A stretch of 64,000 nt of DNA, taken from Roseiconus lacunae. Lineage in GTDB: Bacteria > Planctomycetota > Planctomycetia > Pirellulales > Pirellulaceae. This document shows, piece by piece, positions 10,801 through 19,224 of the stretch (within the stretch, counting starts at the first letter, position 1; each line of letters starts with the position of its first letter). The stretch spans positions 1 through 64,000 of the forward strand of contig NZ_VSZO01000008.1 in the NCBI RefSeq assembly GCF_008312935.1, read 5' to 3'. The notes under the pieces were generated by a model, which searched no databases, was not told the DNA's origin, and saw nothing but the letters and a program-made list of their open reading frames with translations. Position numbers and translations under genes: made by a program.

Positions 10801-13800
10801 ATGCGATCGTCGACGGAACACAATCGGTGATCATTTCGGCGTCGGCAACTGATTTTGTTGCGGGAACGGCGGACCTAGAGGTCCTCGACGATGAAGCCCC
10901 CGCGTTCGGCCCCTTCGTCGGTGTTGACTTTGATACGACCACCGCAAACGCACCGCTAAATTGGACATCACTGACCAGTCCGACAAATCAAGTTAACTTG
11001 ATCGCCGAGGATGGTTCATCGACACCGTTTGACCTCTCTTTTTCGGGTAGCCTCTCTGGCTACAGTGCCACAATTAACTCGTCGACGGTTCCCACCCACA
11101 CGAGCAGCCTTCTTGGACTCGACAATCAGTTTTACTCGTCATCTTTGGTTTCGTTCACCTGGAGTGATTTGACTCCGGGATCGAACTACGAAGTCTATGT
11201 GATCGGACTCGATGGCGGGTTCACGATTTCGCAAAACGTTTCGGTGACCGATGCGAACGGAACGGATACGTTTCAGCAAAGTTTTTCTCCAAACAATTTG
11301 TTCATCAACAACGCGATCGGATCATCGTCGAACAGCTTCGAATCTTATGGGCTCGAATACGTGGCCGATTCATTTGGCCAAATTCAGATCTCCGTTAGCG
11401 TTGCCAGTGGAAGCTTCCTCGGTTTGGGTGGCCTTGCCATCCGTAAAGTCCAGTCAACTCCCGCTATCAACGCATCGCTGTCGGTGACGACACATGGAGA
11501 CGAAGAAGGGCCGACCGATATCGTTTATACCGTGACGCTTGATCAACCGAACAATACGGGATCGCCGATCACATTCGACTTTGACGACTTGGGAACCGGG
11601 ACGGCGTCGTCCGGCATCGACTACGAAACCGTTCTAAGCAACGCTCAAATTTCTGTTGCCGACGGAGCGACGACCGGAACCTTTGTCGTCGATGTCATCG
11701 ATGATGGCGAGATCGAACCGACTGAAACCCTGGAGGCGCAAATTTCTAATGCGAGCGTCGGTTCGGTTAACATCACCACGTCGACGGCGACCGCTGATCT
11801 TGTCGATAACGACGTCATCCCCACGCTGACACTGGTCGTCAACGCGGACTCCGTGTCCGAAGCCGACGGCAACGCGGCGACCACCGTCACGATCACGCGT
11901 TCGGTTGCTTCACCGGCACCACTGACGGTAAACCTTGCGAGCGACGATACCAGCGAAGCGACCGTCCCTGCGACGGCAACCATCCCCGCAGGCCAAACAT
12001 CAGTTACCGTGGATCTCGACGCGGTCGATGACGCGATCGTTGATGGGACACAAACGGTCACGATCACCGCCAGCGCCCAATTCGGCTCTGGCACCACTGG
12101 ATTGGACGCCGCTTTCGGCACCGGCGGGGTCGCAGAGACACCGCTTTACAACACCAGCAGCGCGCTCCAGGGACCAATCCAGTATCTTCCCAATGGCAAA
12201 ATTGTGGTCGCGTCACAGGGCCCGACGACCAGCACGATTTACCTCGCCCAACTCAACGCCGACGGATCTCTTGACGGATCGTTTGGAAACGCCGGACTTG
12301 CCCAAGCAACCGCGGGCCCCGACTTTCCGGTTCCCCAGGCAATCGCGGTCCAACCAGATGGAAAAATCTTGGTCGGAGGCAAGTTCGTTAGCGGTACTGG
12401 AAAGCCTTTTGTTGTTCGTTTCAATCCCGATGGCTCGGTCGATACCAGCTACGGTACCAACGGCGTCGCCAACCTTGCCGGCATTTCGGGGATGTGGGTA
12501 CAAGACATGGAGTTGACACCCGACGGTAAAATTTTGGCCACGACTTCGGTCAACGGATCTGTCTATTTCCGTATGTTGCGAATCACCGCCGACGGTGACC
12601 GAGACTCGACGTTTGGCAGCAACGGCGTGCGAACTTACTCGACGCTCAATTACTCCTCGCAAGTGCTAAAAGTCCTTGCCGACGGAAGCTTTATTGCCGC
12701 CGGACGGTCAGTCGGTGAATACGCGGTGATCCGAGCTTTCGCCAACGGTGACCTTGACACCAGTTTCAACGGTACCGGCATTCAAACCATCGATCTGGGC
12801 ACTCAGTTCATGACGATCGGTGAAATCGCCATCGATTCCGACGGCCGATACGTCTTCGGAGCCCAGGGCTACGGGAACTCCGAAGAATCAAACTCGTATG
12901 CGATTCGTCTTAACCCGAATGGCTCTTTTGACACGACGTTTGACGGCGACGGGATCGCCTCTGTGAACTTGCTTCCGAGCGACGATGATCGTGTCTCGTC
13001 GGTCCAAGTTCAGCAAGACAACAAAGTCGTTCTCGTCGGCTATTTAGATCCGGCGAGCAATCAGCGGGAAATGGCGATCACACGGCTTAACGAAAACGGA
13101 TCACTCGACACAAGCTTCGATGGCGATGGGACGCTAAATTACTCCAGCAGCAATTACGCCAGCCAACGTTCGTTGCAGTCAGCTTTATCACCGAACGGCG
13201 CGTTGTTTGTTCTCGGTGGCTCTGGCGACGATCAACGCGTTGCAAAAATCAATTTGCTCGGAAGCACCACGATCTCCGCTTCTGACACCGTCAGTGTCAC
13301 CGATGATGATGTACTTCCTGCGACGGTGACAATCGAGGCGACCAACGACTCGGTTGCCGAAGACGGAACGGCGAACCTGATCTACACCATCACACGAGAC
13401 GGTGATACGTCGCAGCCGTTGACGGTTCATTTCGGTACGTCGGGATCGGCATCACTCGGTTCAGATTTCAATTCCCAACCAGACAATTCGATCACCATCG
13501 CTGCCGGCGCGACCACGGCAGAAGTCATCGTCAATCCAACACCGGATACGGTTGTCGAAGGGGACGAAACCGTCGTACTCTCCTTACAAACGGGAACCGG
13601 CTACGTGATTGGCTCGCCAAACAACGCGACCGGAACCATCGTGGACAATGATGTTGCTTCGTTGACGATTGACGATGTCACGATCGTCGAAGGCGGTACG
13701 GCTGAGGTGCCGGTCACGCTTGACAATGCCGTCCAAGGTGGCTTCCTCGCTGATCTTAGCTTTGTCGATGGAACGGCAATCGGTAACGTTGACTTCAATA

Positions 13801-14927
13801 ATGCGACTTACCAAGTAACCTTCGCCGGAACCGCGGGTGAGACAGTGATTATTTCTGTCCCCACTTTCGCCGATGGTATTCCCGAGCCTTCGGAAACCTT
13901 CACCGTGAGGGTCGACGCGCTGCATCCTTCGGTCACCGATACCGACACGGGGACGGTGACCATCGAAGAAGCGGCCGTTCCGGTTGTTTCGATCTCGGTC
14001 GACCCAACGTCCGTCTTCGAAGATGCATCGGGCGCGTTTGTCTTTACGCTGACACGCACCGATACCGATGCTCAAACACCGGCAATGGAAGTCAACTTGC
14101 AATTGACCGGTACCGCGACGTTGGACGATGATTTCGCTGCCACGGCGGTGGACCATGTCACGTTTGCGGCCGGAGAAGCGACCACCACTGTCACGATCAC
14201 TCCGTCGGCAGATCTTCAAATTGAACCCGACGAAACGATCATCCTGTCCGTCGTGTCAGGTGACGGCTACGTGGTCGCCGGAGGTAACACCGCGACGGCG
14301 ACCATTCTGAACGACGATGTCGGCGGCCCTCCGCTTCAAGTTGCCGGCATCGTGTACTTCAATGCGAACGCCGATGACGAGCAAGGCTACACACCGGATG
14401 CGAGTGGACAGCGTTCGATCATTCGCCGTGTTCGTATTACATTGAGCGCGCCGATCACGATTCCAACCGGCCCCGTGACAGATGGAAGCTTTTCTCTGCA
14501 AGCGACCTCGGGGCGTGACGCCGGTGAGGCGGTCAACCTTGAAGTGGTTAGCAGTGAGGTTGTCAACGGTCAGCAGGTGGTCGTACTTCAGTTTGCCGGT
14601 CGCTCGGCGATCGAACCTTCGTCGCGACGTGTCAACGGTCCAGGGCTGATGCTCGCCGATGGTAACTATCGCTTGACGATCAGCGGTTCGGTTCTTGGCA
14701 TCGATGCCAACGGCTCTGCCCCCGGCGACGATTTCGTCGATGACTTTTTCCGCCTCTTCGGAGACTACGACGCTGACGGTGATGTCGACTCGGCCGATAG
14801 TGACCAGTTTGATCACTACTATGACGACGGAACCCATTCCGCGGTCTTTGATTTTGATGCGAAACCCAATCGCCGTGGTAGTGATCGCACCGAGTTCTTC
14901 AAGCGATTCGGATCACGACTCGGGTAG
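4827..14927 (+). CDS. Giant multidomain exoprotein: reprolysin-like protease, Calx-beta, delta-60 and dockerin-like domains
   Basis: 3366 residues. The N-terminus is basic and carries LEARVVLSA (about residues 42-50), a variant of the planctomycete LEPR-XLL export motif. A reprolysin-like metalloprotease follows, with HEFGHQFNAEH at 199-209 (zinc ligands H199, H203, H209; catalytic E200) and a Met-turn LMSYAG. About ten Calx-beta domains with DDxxVEGxET-type loops lie at roughly 825-3165. Two delta-60 propeller blocks (DGSLDTSFG-type repeats) cover about 1036-1423 and 2425-2817. Four copies of a G(I/V)DF...NW module start near 639, 1441, 1737 and 2031. The C-terminus has a dockerin/EF-hand-like loop DYDADGDVDSAD near 3313. 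Probably a secreted Ca-binding adhesin or matrix protein. An alternative ATG lies at 4860. It converges on the secretin gene 75 bp away. Confidence 0.88.
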   Translation: MPPFMRLTGTLMSERTIRTRLEPRSTTLRHRRRRLLQEQLEARVVLSATIGNNIDVGDSLQNYRLAIAATEEYTAYFGGETQALAAIEDFVDDVNEIFEKELSIHFDLVSGTNTIFDASIGEFDSYTNGNTSAMLNENTAILNGIVGESNYDIGHVFGLAISGGQGLAGLGVVNTIYKGRGASIHAMPQGTSWVHLVAHEFGHQFNAEHTFNGNTYGSTAGSRSATSAYEPASGSTLMSYAGIAGQDNLQSDPDPYFHSASFEEIQSFIASTAPPNSTTPLSNNVPTVSGGADYTIPQGTPFALTATGNDADAADTLTYTWEQLDLGSAMSLPLTDNGDSPLFRSFPPSTEPTRVFPKLSDLAAGVDTAAIGETLPTTARELNFRASVRDGNGGIHSDDVKLTVVNTATPFSVTSPNTGVNWAGGSNQTISWNTAGTQSAPFNVSSVDIDLSIDGGLTYPISLISGTANDGSETLTIPNLDTSNARVRVSAVGNVFFDLSDTDFTIAADAGAPGISIVESAGSTQIGEPGLLGSSPIDTYLLSLTTTPTSAVEVTVSADAQTEVSLDGNSFSNSVIVSKSDTSASTIYVRGLDDTDAEGVHSGVITHTVSTSGDANYPIGLNGPPITASIGDDEVQPVIGTDFDRPGEPSPENWTLTTGASTYSNLIREDGVVTTVDLSITRSGGSGANLSDSPTAPLHTPDLADIGGNYIAANSITLTWSGLDAGVDYNVYLFLTENFGIDVHQSVAITGETSLPVFEQDTRGLGSVLYVNDSLANPSKPLEDDAVTVTADASGQIQAVVTNLLASDYAILAGTGIQLAAASTPSINASLAATTDGDEEGPIDIVFTVSLNQANDSGAPITFDLTDVGTGSATSGLDYTEIANGTQVTIGVGQTTGTVSIAVSDDALVEGTETLVAQIASPSDPNVTIVADSATAQIFDNEGGGTLTVDIDADAISESAGAGVTTVTITRNTDTTAPLDLVIANNDPSEISIQSNVTIPAGSASVTIPLDAVNDSYLDGVQLASITVSEVGYDGSINLDPTFGSAGIVSTNLRNNISPTGFDLLIDPNGRIVTGGRDETLDDTIQVARFNEDGSPDLSFGTNGFAAVTVSSETSVRISRILRGDDGRLTIIGRTSSGGFIARLTSTGALDTSFDSDGILPVSLRYFRDGLIHPDGSVTAISAESVLRYSDDGSLDNTFGINGELTPILDPAFDETYSSIVEQADGKFVIAGTTDVSSDRRDVFAARFNADGTIDTSFGSNGYRAVNVNTQYPTLEKVEITSDGGILLVGGARSPLDWLMAKLDSTGDLDTNFGLDGLSSVDFEGSRDEAYDVVLQEDGKILVFGGGFVIGNGDDRAMARFNADGSLDTTFSDDGYTTFPPFTPTEFEGMRAAALTADGKVVTLSGWVADFQIERWILPQGLAGSDTVAVTDDDVIGVGYLAGIDVDFNLNPPTNWGSTEYLYGIDRGNLLGEDGNRTPFDVQSDIAGTSFTYSSSPNANTIPQHTQSLANLAGFSTNSTGNSFTSTISDLTPGEQYRIYLFAHETTGSTFSQEVTLVGDNTISFTQSLTHGNLHVNASQGSNNEQLDSYAELVTADANGEIAVSIAPASGSAGVVLSGFAIQHIVTSNDRVTVSIDSTSISENGGSATGTVTRNTGTTGELVVTLTSSDTTEATVPTTVTIPDGSDTVNFTITAVDDAIIDGDQSVTITATATNHLSGDASLDVIDDEELATGPLIGIDFGSTSSSPASPTNWNAYTFLGQANATNLLAEDGTTTEVDIQTTVTNGSAAGAGPFASELPQHAQSLAGIAGYATGSSALQSRFSDLIAGAEYAVYLFAYEPLTNTYINDVTITGSNTDSFTQIPDSVLYVNGQTGSSNNLLQSYASYITADANGEIVVDIAPGAGSSGVVLSAMALQQLGPGPDRLTVELDMTSISENGGTATGTVTRSTGTSGNLTVDLFSNDTTEATVPASVVIPDGSDSVTFSVSAIDDAIVDGTQSVIISASATDFVAGTADLEVLDDEAPAFGPFVGVDFDTTTANAPLNWTSLTSPTNQVNLIAEDGSSTPFDLSFSGSLSGYSATINSSTVPTHTSSLLGLDNQFYSSSLVSFTWSDLTPGSNYEVYVIGLDGGFTISQNVSVTDANGTDTFQQSFSPNNLFINNAIGSSSNSFESYGLEYVADSFGQIQISVSVASGSFLGLGGLAIRKVQSTPAINASLSVTTHGDEEGPTDIVYTVTLDQPNNTGSPITFDFDDLGTGTASSGIDYETVLSNAQISVADGATTGTFVVDVIDDGEIEPTETLEAQISNASVGSVNITTSTATADLVDNDVIPTLTLVVNADSVSEADGNAATTVTITRSVASPAPLTVNLASDDTSEATVPATATIPAGQTSVTVDLDAVDDAIVDGTQTVTITASAQFGSGTTGLDAAFGTGGVAETPLYNTSSALQGPIQYLPNGKIVVASQGPTTSTIYLAQLNADGSLDGSFGNAGLAQATAGPDFPVPQAIAVQPDGKILVGGKFVSGTGKPFVVRFNPDGSVDTSYGTNGVANLAGISGMWVQDMELTPDGKILATTSVNGSVYFRMLRITADGDRDSTFGSNGVRTYSTLNYSSQVLKVLADGSFIAAGRSVGEYAVIRAFANGDLDTSFNGTGIQTIDLGTQFMTIGEIAIDSDGRYVFGAQGYGNSEESNSYAIRLNPNGSFDTTFDGDGIASVNLLPSDDDRVSSVQVQQDNKVVLVGYLDPASNQREMAITRLNENGSLDTSFDGDGTLNYSSSNYASQRSLQSALSPNGALFVLGGSGDDQRVAKINLLGSTTISASDTVSVTDDDVLPATVTIEATNDSVAEDGTANLIYTITRDGDTSQPLTVHFGTSGSASLGSDFNSQPDNSITIAAGATTAEVIVNPTPDTVVEGDETVVLSLQTGTGYVIGSPNNATGTIVDNDVASLTIDDVTIVEGGTAEVPVTLDNAVQGGFLADLSFVDGTAIGNVDFNNATYQVTFAGTAGETVIISVPTFADGIPEPSETFTVRVDALHPSVTDTDTGTVTIEEAAVPVVSISVDPTSVFEDASGAFVFTLTRTDTDAQTPAMEVNLQLTGTATLDDDFAATAVDHVTFAAGEATTTVTITPSADLQIEPDETIILSVVSGDGYVVAGGNTATATILNDDVGGPPLQVAGIVYFNANADDEQGYTPDASGQRSIIRRVRITLSAPITIPTGPVTDGSFSLQATSGRDAGEAVNLEVVSSEVVNGQQVVVLQFAGRSAIEPSSRRVNGPGLMLADGNYRLTISGSVLGIDANGSAPGDDFVDDFFRLFGDYDADGDVDSADSDQFDHYYDDGTHSAVFDFDAKPNRRGSDRTEFFKRFGSRLG

Positions 14928-15001
14928 CGACATCTCCGGATACGATGATTCAAACGCAAGAACGTCGTCCTCGCCTGTGCCGAATCACGATCTAAAGACG
15001 T

Positions 15002-16852
15002 TCAATTTTTAGATGTGTTCATCGGCGCGAGTTCCATCGCGTCCGTTTCGATCAGCTCTGGTTCCATCATCGGTATCGCCTGTGGTGGATGCTGGCGAGT
15101 CCAGTTTGGGTTCGTCGAGTAGGTGTCCTTTGACAACATCATGTGTCCCCACTGGATGACCGTTGAATCGTGATGACCGCAACTTTGTTGTTCGGCGCGA
15201 ACGGTTTCGATCCCAAAAGGAACCGGATCGGTCGGAGTCTGCCGGACTTGATTGGACAGGAATTGCTCGACGCAGTATTCGCGCTGACTACCGATGCAAT
15301 GGTTGCCAACAATCTGGGGTGTGATAAAGACCAGAAGCTCACTCTCTCGCGTGCTCGCGGATCGATGTTTAAACAGCTTTCCGATCCCTGGGATCGTGCC
15401 GAGGACCGGGACCGCGGTTTGTTCCGAAATCCGAGTCCTTTGACGAAGTCCACCTAGAACGATCGTCTGCCCGTCGGCGACTCGGACGGTCGTATTGGTT
15501 TCACGCCGATCGATGATCGGAGCGTTGTCGGTTTCGCTGTACCCAGTCAGCAAACTGAATCGTGGATTGACGACCATCGCGATCGTTCCGTCGTCGGCGA
15601 TGTGCGGGATCACGTTCAGCGTCACCCCAGCTTCGCGAAATTCGGTCGTGCCGATGGTTCCTCCGTCGATCCCTTGCGTCAGTTGCTGATAAGGAACCTC
15701 CGTCACGATCTCAATTTCAGCCGTTTCGTGATTCATCACAACGACATTCGGGTCGGCTAGCAACCGACTATCGTCGGCGGTCCGCAGCGCTTGAATGACT
15801 CCCTCCAAGTCAACTTGATCGTTCAAACTGGTGATCGTCAACATACCATTGTTGCCCGTTGCCAACGGCGACGTGACCGTACTTAGAACAGCAGATTGCG
15901 ACGCCACCCCGGTCACTGCATCAACCGCTGTGCCAGCTATCGAGCTGTTCCAATTGATCCCCAAACGATCTAAGTCTTCGGTGCTGCAATCATAGATCAT
16001 CGCCCAGATCCGAACCTGTGGTCGAGGTTGATCAAGTTGCTGAACCGCTGCGGCAACGCGAGCGACATTTTCGGGTAGGTCCGAGACAATCAGTTTGTTT
16101 TCCATCTCGATCGGTGCAATCCGTCCCTGCTCACTCAGAAGCGCGTTGACCGCTTCGGCAAGCGTCGCCGGATCAACATATTGCGTTCGAAAAACTTTTA
16201 CCTCATTTGTCGCGACCGCAGCCAACTCTGGATCGGCGGTGTTGGAAGGATTCAGCCTGGCTTGCTCACGACTTTGAAACGCCTTCGCCGCAGCCTCCAG
16301 CGCTTTCACATGGGTTTGGATTTGCTCAATTCGGATAGGGTAATCGATGATCAGCATCGAGTTGCTCGATGCGATCGCGTGGGCCCGTCCTTCCGGTGAA
16401 AGCAGCGAATCGATTGAAGGCAGCAAATCCTCTGCTTGGTTTTCAACTAAGGAAATGATCTCGGTTCTAAACAGAGGCAACTGATCCCCGACGCGATCAA
16501 GCGGAACCACGGCAAGACTGGTTCCGACGACTCGGTACCCGTAGCCGCGGGTGATCAATAACGAATCGAGAATATCACAGACGCGCGTGTCTTCGAACGA
16601 CGCGTTCACCGTTCCGGTCACTTCGTTGCCGGCAACGATGTTAATCCCGCAGACATCGCGAATCGTGAAGAGTGCATCAAGAAGCGTGGAGTCACGCAGG
16701 TCAAGATTATACCGCTTGAGCAGTTTGTCTCGGAGCTGATCGGGAACCACATCCGCTGACGAGAACAGACTCTGCGCGCCCGCAGGTCGCCCCCCAAAAA
16801 TCGATCCGATGAGAAGCGTGCAACAGAACGCCCCTAAGGCGATCGACCTCAT
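15002..16852 (-). CDS. gspD: Secretin GspD/PilQ, outer-membrane channel
   Basis: 616 residues from the ATG at 16852, which opens a signal peptide (MRSIALGAFCCTLLIGSIFG); a TTG at 16897 would add 15 residues. The N-terminal part has an STN/N0-like fold (NLDLRDSTLLDALFTI, GINIVAGNEVTG) and an N1-like KH-type segment. The C-terminal secretin domain shows EIVTEVPYQQ, GVTLNVIPHIADDG, the hallmark VPVLGTIPGIGKLF and ELLVFITPQIV. About 100 residues follow that could bind a pilotin or the wall. It forms the multimeric gated pore for the pseudopilus machine. It is the last gene of the operon. Whether the machine secretes or extends pili cannot be read from the secretin alone. Confidence 0.93.
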   Translation of the reverse strand: MRSIALGAFCCTLLIGSIFGGRPAGAQSLFSSADVVPDQLRDKLLKRYNLDLRDSTLLDALFTIRDVCGINIVAGNEVTGTVNASFEDTRVCDILDSLLITRGYGYRVVGTSLAVVPLDRVGDQLPLFRTEIISLVENQAEDLLPSIDSLLSPEGRAHAIASSNSMLIIDYPIRIEQIQTHVKALEAAAKAFQSREQARLNPSNTADPELAAVATNEVKVFRTQYVDPATLAEAVNALLSEQGRIAPIEMENKLIVSDLPENVARVAAAVQQLDQPRPQVRIWAMIYDCSTEDLDRLGINWNSSIAGTAVDAVTGVASQSAVLSTVTSPLATGNNGMLTITSLNDQVDLEGVIQALRTADDSRLLADPNVVVMNHETAEIEIVTEVPYQQLTQGIDGGTIGTTEFREAGVTLNVIPHIADDGTIAMVVNPRFSLLTGYSETDNAPIIDRRETNTTVRVADGQTIVLGGLRQRTRISEQTAVPVLGTIPGIGKLFKHRSASTRESELLVFITPQIVGNHCIGSQREYCVEQFLSNQVRQTPTDPVPFGIETVRAEQQSCGHHDSTVIQWGHMMLSKDTYSTNPNWTRQHPPQAIPMMEPELIETDAMELAPMNTSKN

Positions 16853-16960
16853 CCGCCGCGCCGACAGAAAGTTGATTGGTGGTGCCGCGGCTGCCAAAGC
16901 TCGTTCTCCCTCACGCTACGTCGATCAGTCGCCGCGAGATTCCATTCCGCAGCCTTCCCG

Positions 16961-17590
16961 TCACATCCGAGAATCGTTTGCGGGGATAAGGTTGTAGAGC
17001 GAAATCTCGATGTCGAGTGCCAATTGTCCGTTTTCCCCTTCGCGCTGAATGGTCAAATTGGTGGGAACCGCAAATTTCTCGATTGTGTCAAGATGGACCA
17101 ATAGCTTCGTCAACTTGGTCAGCGGACCGCTTGCCGCAAGATGAATGAGCCGAGTTTCGAGGTCAAACATTGCATCGACGTCTTCATCGCGAGTACGATC
17201 AAAACGATCTTTTTCCAATCCGTGTTCAGCTACCCAAGGTGTTGTCCGCGAATCAGACAACGACAGACGCTTAAGTTGGCACCCATGATCGAAAGTCAAC
17301 TCGGTGATTCGCTCACGGAATAAGTCCGCTTCGGCCTGATCGAACAAGTGAATTTCCGTTCCCTCGGATTGATTCAGTTGCCTTAGTCGTTGCTCCATCA
17401 CGCCAATGTTTTCCGAAACTAATGTGGTTTCGAAAAGTTCTGTCTTCAGGCTGCTGACTTGACTAGATTTTTCGCAATACCAGTCCCAGCAGGGAAGGGT
17501 CACAAACAGCCCCCACGCGACAGCGCCTCCCCAGACGATCCAACAACGACGTGGATGTTCGAGAAATCGGTTGATCAGTTCGCTAACCAT
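16961..17590 (-). CDS. PilO/GspM-like inner-membrane assembly protein
   Basis: 209 residues. One N-terminal transmembrane helix (CWIVWGGAVAWGLFVTLPCW, about 17-36) is followed by a coiled-coil stretch (SSLKTELFETTLVSENIGVMEQRLRQLN) and a small periplasmic alpha/beta domain ending in LDIEISLYNLIP. This is the layout of PilO and GspM. ATG at 17590 is preferred over the adjoining GTG at 17593. It overlaps the end of the PilM-PilN fusion gene by 8 bp, which suggests coupled translation. By position it would partner the PilN-like periplasmic part of the upstream protein to form the alignment complex under the secretin. Confidence 0.75.
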   Translation of the reverse strand: MVSELINRFLEHPRRCWIVWGGAVAWGLFVTLPCWDWYCEKSSQVSSLKTELFETTLVSENIGVMEQRLRQLNQSEGTEIHLFDQAEADLFRERITELTFDHGCQLKRLSLSDSRTTPWVAEHGLEKDRFDRTRDEDVDAMFDLETRLIHLAASGPLTKLTKLLVHLDTIEKFAVPTNLTIQREGENGQLALDIEISLYNLIPANDSRM

Positions 17591-19220
17591 CACTCAACCT
17601 CACTGGGATCGTAGACGCTAGGTTTTCGCCTGACCGGACGGCGCCGACGGTTGCCGAAATTTCGAAGCGAACGTCGGTCGTCGAGGCACCACGATGGGAA
17701 GACGTCGTCTGCAAGGCGACCCGTGACAGCCGAGGGTTGTTCCGCAGTCGATCTAAATAATCGAACACGCCGTTATCCGAGCGGCTGACTCCGATGATTT
17801 GCAACGTTCCGTCGTTGTGGAATTGGATGGACTCCAGCCATGTTCGATCGGGAAGTTGCTCACCAACTAACCAAACGATTTGCGCCCACTGACGACGATC
17901 AATCGCATCTTCGACCTGGTGAACGCTCTCATCAAAGCTCATCCGCTTCACTAGCTTTTCACGCAACGTTTCACTTTGATCAACATCTGACAAACGAAGT
18001 TCGATCTGCCGGTCGGTTCGTTCGATCGCATGGTCGATTCGATACGAGAGCAATGCCAAAATGAACGAAGCGGCGACCACCACTCCGATCGGCCAGGTCG
18101 CACGAATCAATTTCCCCCATGGGATCTTTGCTTCCATCCTTAAGGTTGTCGCCAGATTGTTCGTATCATGATCGTTCGTCGCGAACGATTGCTGCGACTT
18201 AGCCAAACAAATCGCTGCGATCATACTCGTGTCTGGTTCGAAGATTTGATCTGACACGATTCCTTCACAAAGTCTTTCAAACGGATAGACCCGCTCACTT
18301 AGTTCGAGAGTTTGATCGTGTTCTCCCTGGAACCCGCTCCCGATCGGACTCATTTCTGCGACGAAAACTTGCTGCAAGTTTGATGAGGAATCAGGAAACT
18401 GTGATTGTGTGTAGCGACGAAGGCATTTGAGGTGACGCTGGATGACCTCAACATGATCGACACTTTCCCCGGTCAACGCCGGACGATAATCCAGTAACAA
18501 TCGACCTTGATAGGAGATCCCCAAATCGATCTTCCCTAAGTCATCGACCACCATCAACACCGGTTCGGAATCATCACATTGATAAGTATTCAACAATCGA
18601 CTAAGCACTAACATTGTGTGTTCAAGATTTGCCAAACGCAGCCCGGCCGCTCGCACCGCGGCGGCGATAGCCTCAACAACATCACGGATAGCGATCGTGA
18701 CCCAAACCCGTTTCCGCTTCGCATCGATACGGTATGTCGTGTCGGTAAGGACCTTTTCCCCGGTCCCCATCCCGATATAACGCTCGGTCCGCCCGGTTAA
18801 TTCGGTCAACTCGTTGTCGACGTGTTGGTCCAACCCGGCGATGACTCGTGTCACGCACGGATTTCCGCCGATGCTGCAATGAACGGCCTGCCCGGTCAAT
18901 TGGTGTTTTTGAACGAGTTCAGTGAGCCGTGATTGAAGTGTCCCATCGTGCCAATCGCCACGTCTCGGCCCGGCATCCTCGGGAAACGTCAACCGATCCA
19001 CTACCAGTCGCTGCGTTTCATTCTCCGATTCGATAAATGCCAGGGAAAGCCCGCTGGGCGAAATTTCTAGGCCAACAGATGTCGCCTGTTTTCGGCGACG
19101 ATCAAACCGAGAAGGGCCGCGCGATCGACCGGCGACAGAACGACCAGCTGGGTCACGGCGATCAACGACCGCGCGTTCTTCACCAACGGATTCTAGTAAG
19201 TCACTCTCGATACGATCCAC
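17583..19220 (-). CDS. PilM-PilN fusion protein (GspL-like)
   Basis: 545 residues in three parts. Residues about 47-345 are an actin-like PilM-type domain (VGLEISPSGLSLAFI; the GMGTGEKVLTDTTYRID region; LMVVDDLGKIDLGISYQGRL). A single transmembrane helix follows at about 372-393. The periplasmic part is PilN-like: a heptad-rich helix (IERTDRQIELRLSDVDQSE), then a ferredoxin-like fold with LPDRTWLESIQFHNDGTLQIIG. In type IV pili PilM and PilN are usually separate; fused they have the topology of GspL. The GTG start at 19220 lies 4 nt after the stop of the preceding gene, which supports it. The first 45 residues are charged and look disordered. It would connect the GspE ATPase to the periplasmic alignment ring. 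Confidence 0.82.
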   Translation of the reverse strand: MDRIESDLLESVGEERAVVDRRDPAGRSVAGRSRGPSRFDRRRKQATSVGLEISPSGLSLAFIESENETQRLVVDRLTFPEDAGPRRGDWHDGTLQSRLTELVQKHQLTGQAVHCSIGGNPCVTRVIAGLDQHVDNELTELTGRTERYIGMGTGEKVLTDTTYRIDAKRKRVWVTIAIRDVVEAIAAAVRAAGLRLANLEHTMLVLSRLLNTYQCDDSEPVLMVVDDLGKIDLGISYQGRLLLDYRPALTGESVDHVEVIQRHLKCLRRYTQSQFPDSSSNLQQVFVAEMSPIGSGFQGEHDQTLELSERVYPFERLCEGIVSDQIFEPDTSMIAAICLAKSQQSFATNDHDTNNLATTLRMEAKIPWGKLIRATWPIGVVVAASFILALLSYRIDHAIERTDRQIELRLSDVDQSETLREKLVKRMSFDESVHQVEDAIDRRQWAQIVWLVGEQLPDRTWLESIQFHNDGTLQIIGVSRSDNGVFDYLDRLRNNPRLSRVALQTTSSHRGASTTDVRFEISATVGAVRSGENLASTIPVRLSDG

Positions 19221-19224
19221 TTGA

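Noticed and set aside
13584-14837. Long minus-strand frames (211 and 193 codons) inside the giant gene
   Set aside because: They are antisense to well-conserved Calx-beta repeats; GC-rich codons keep the opposite frame open.
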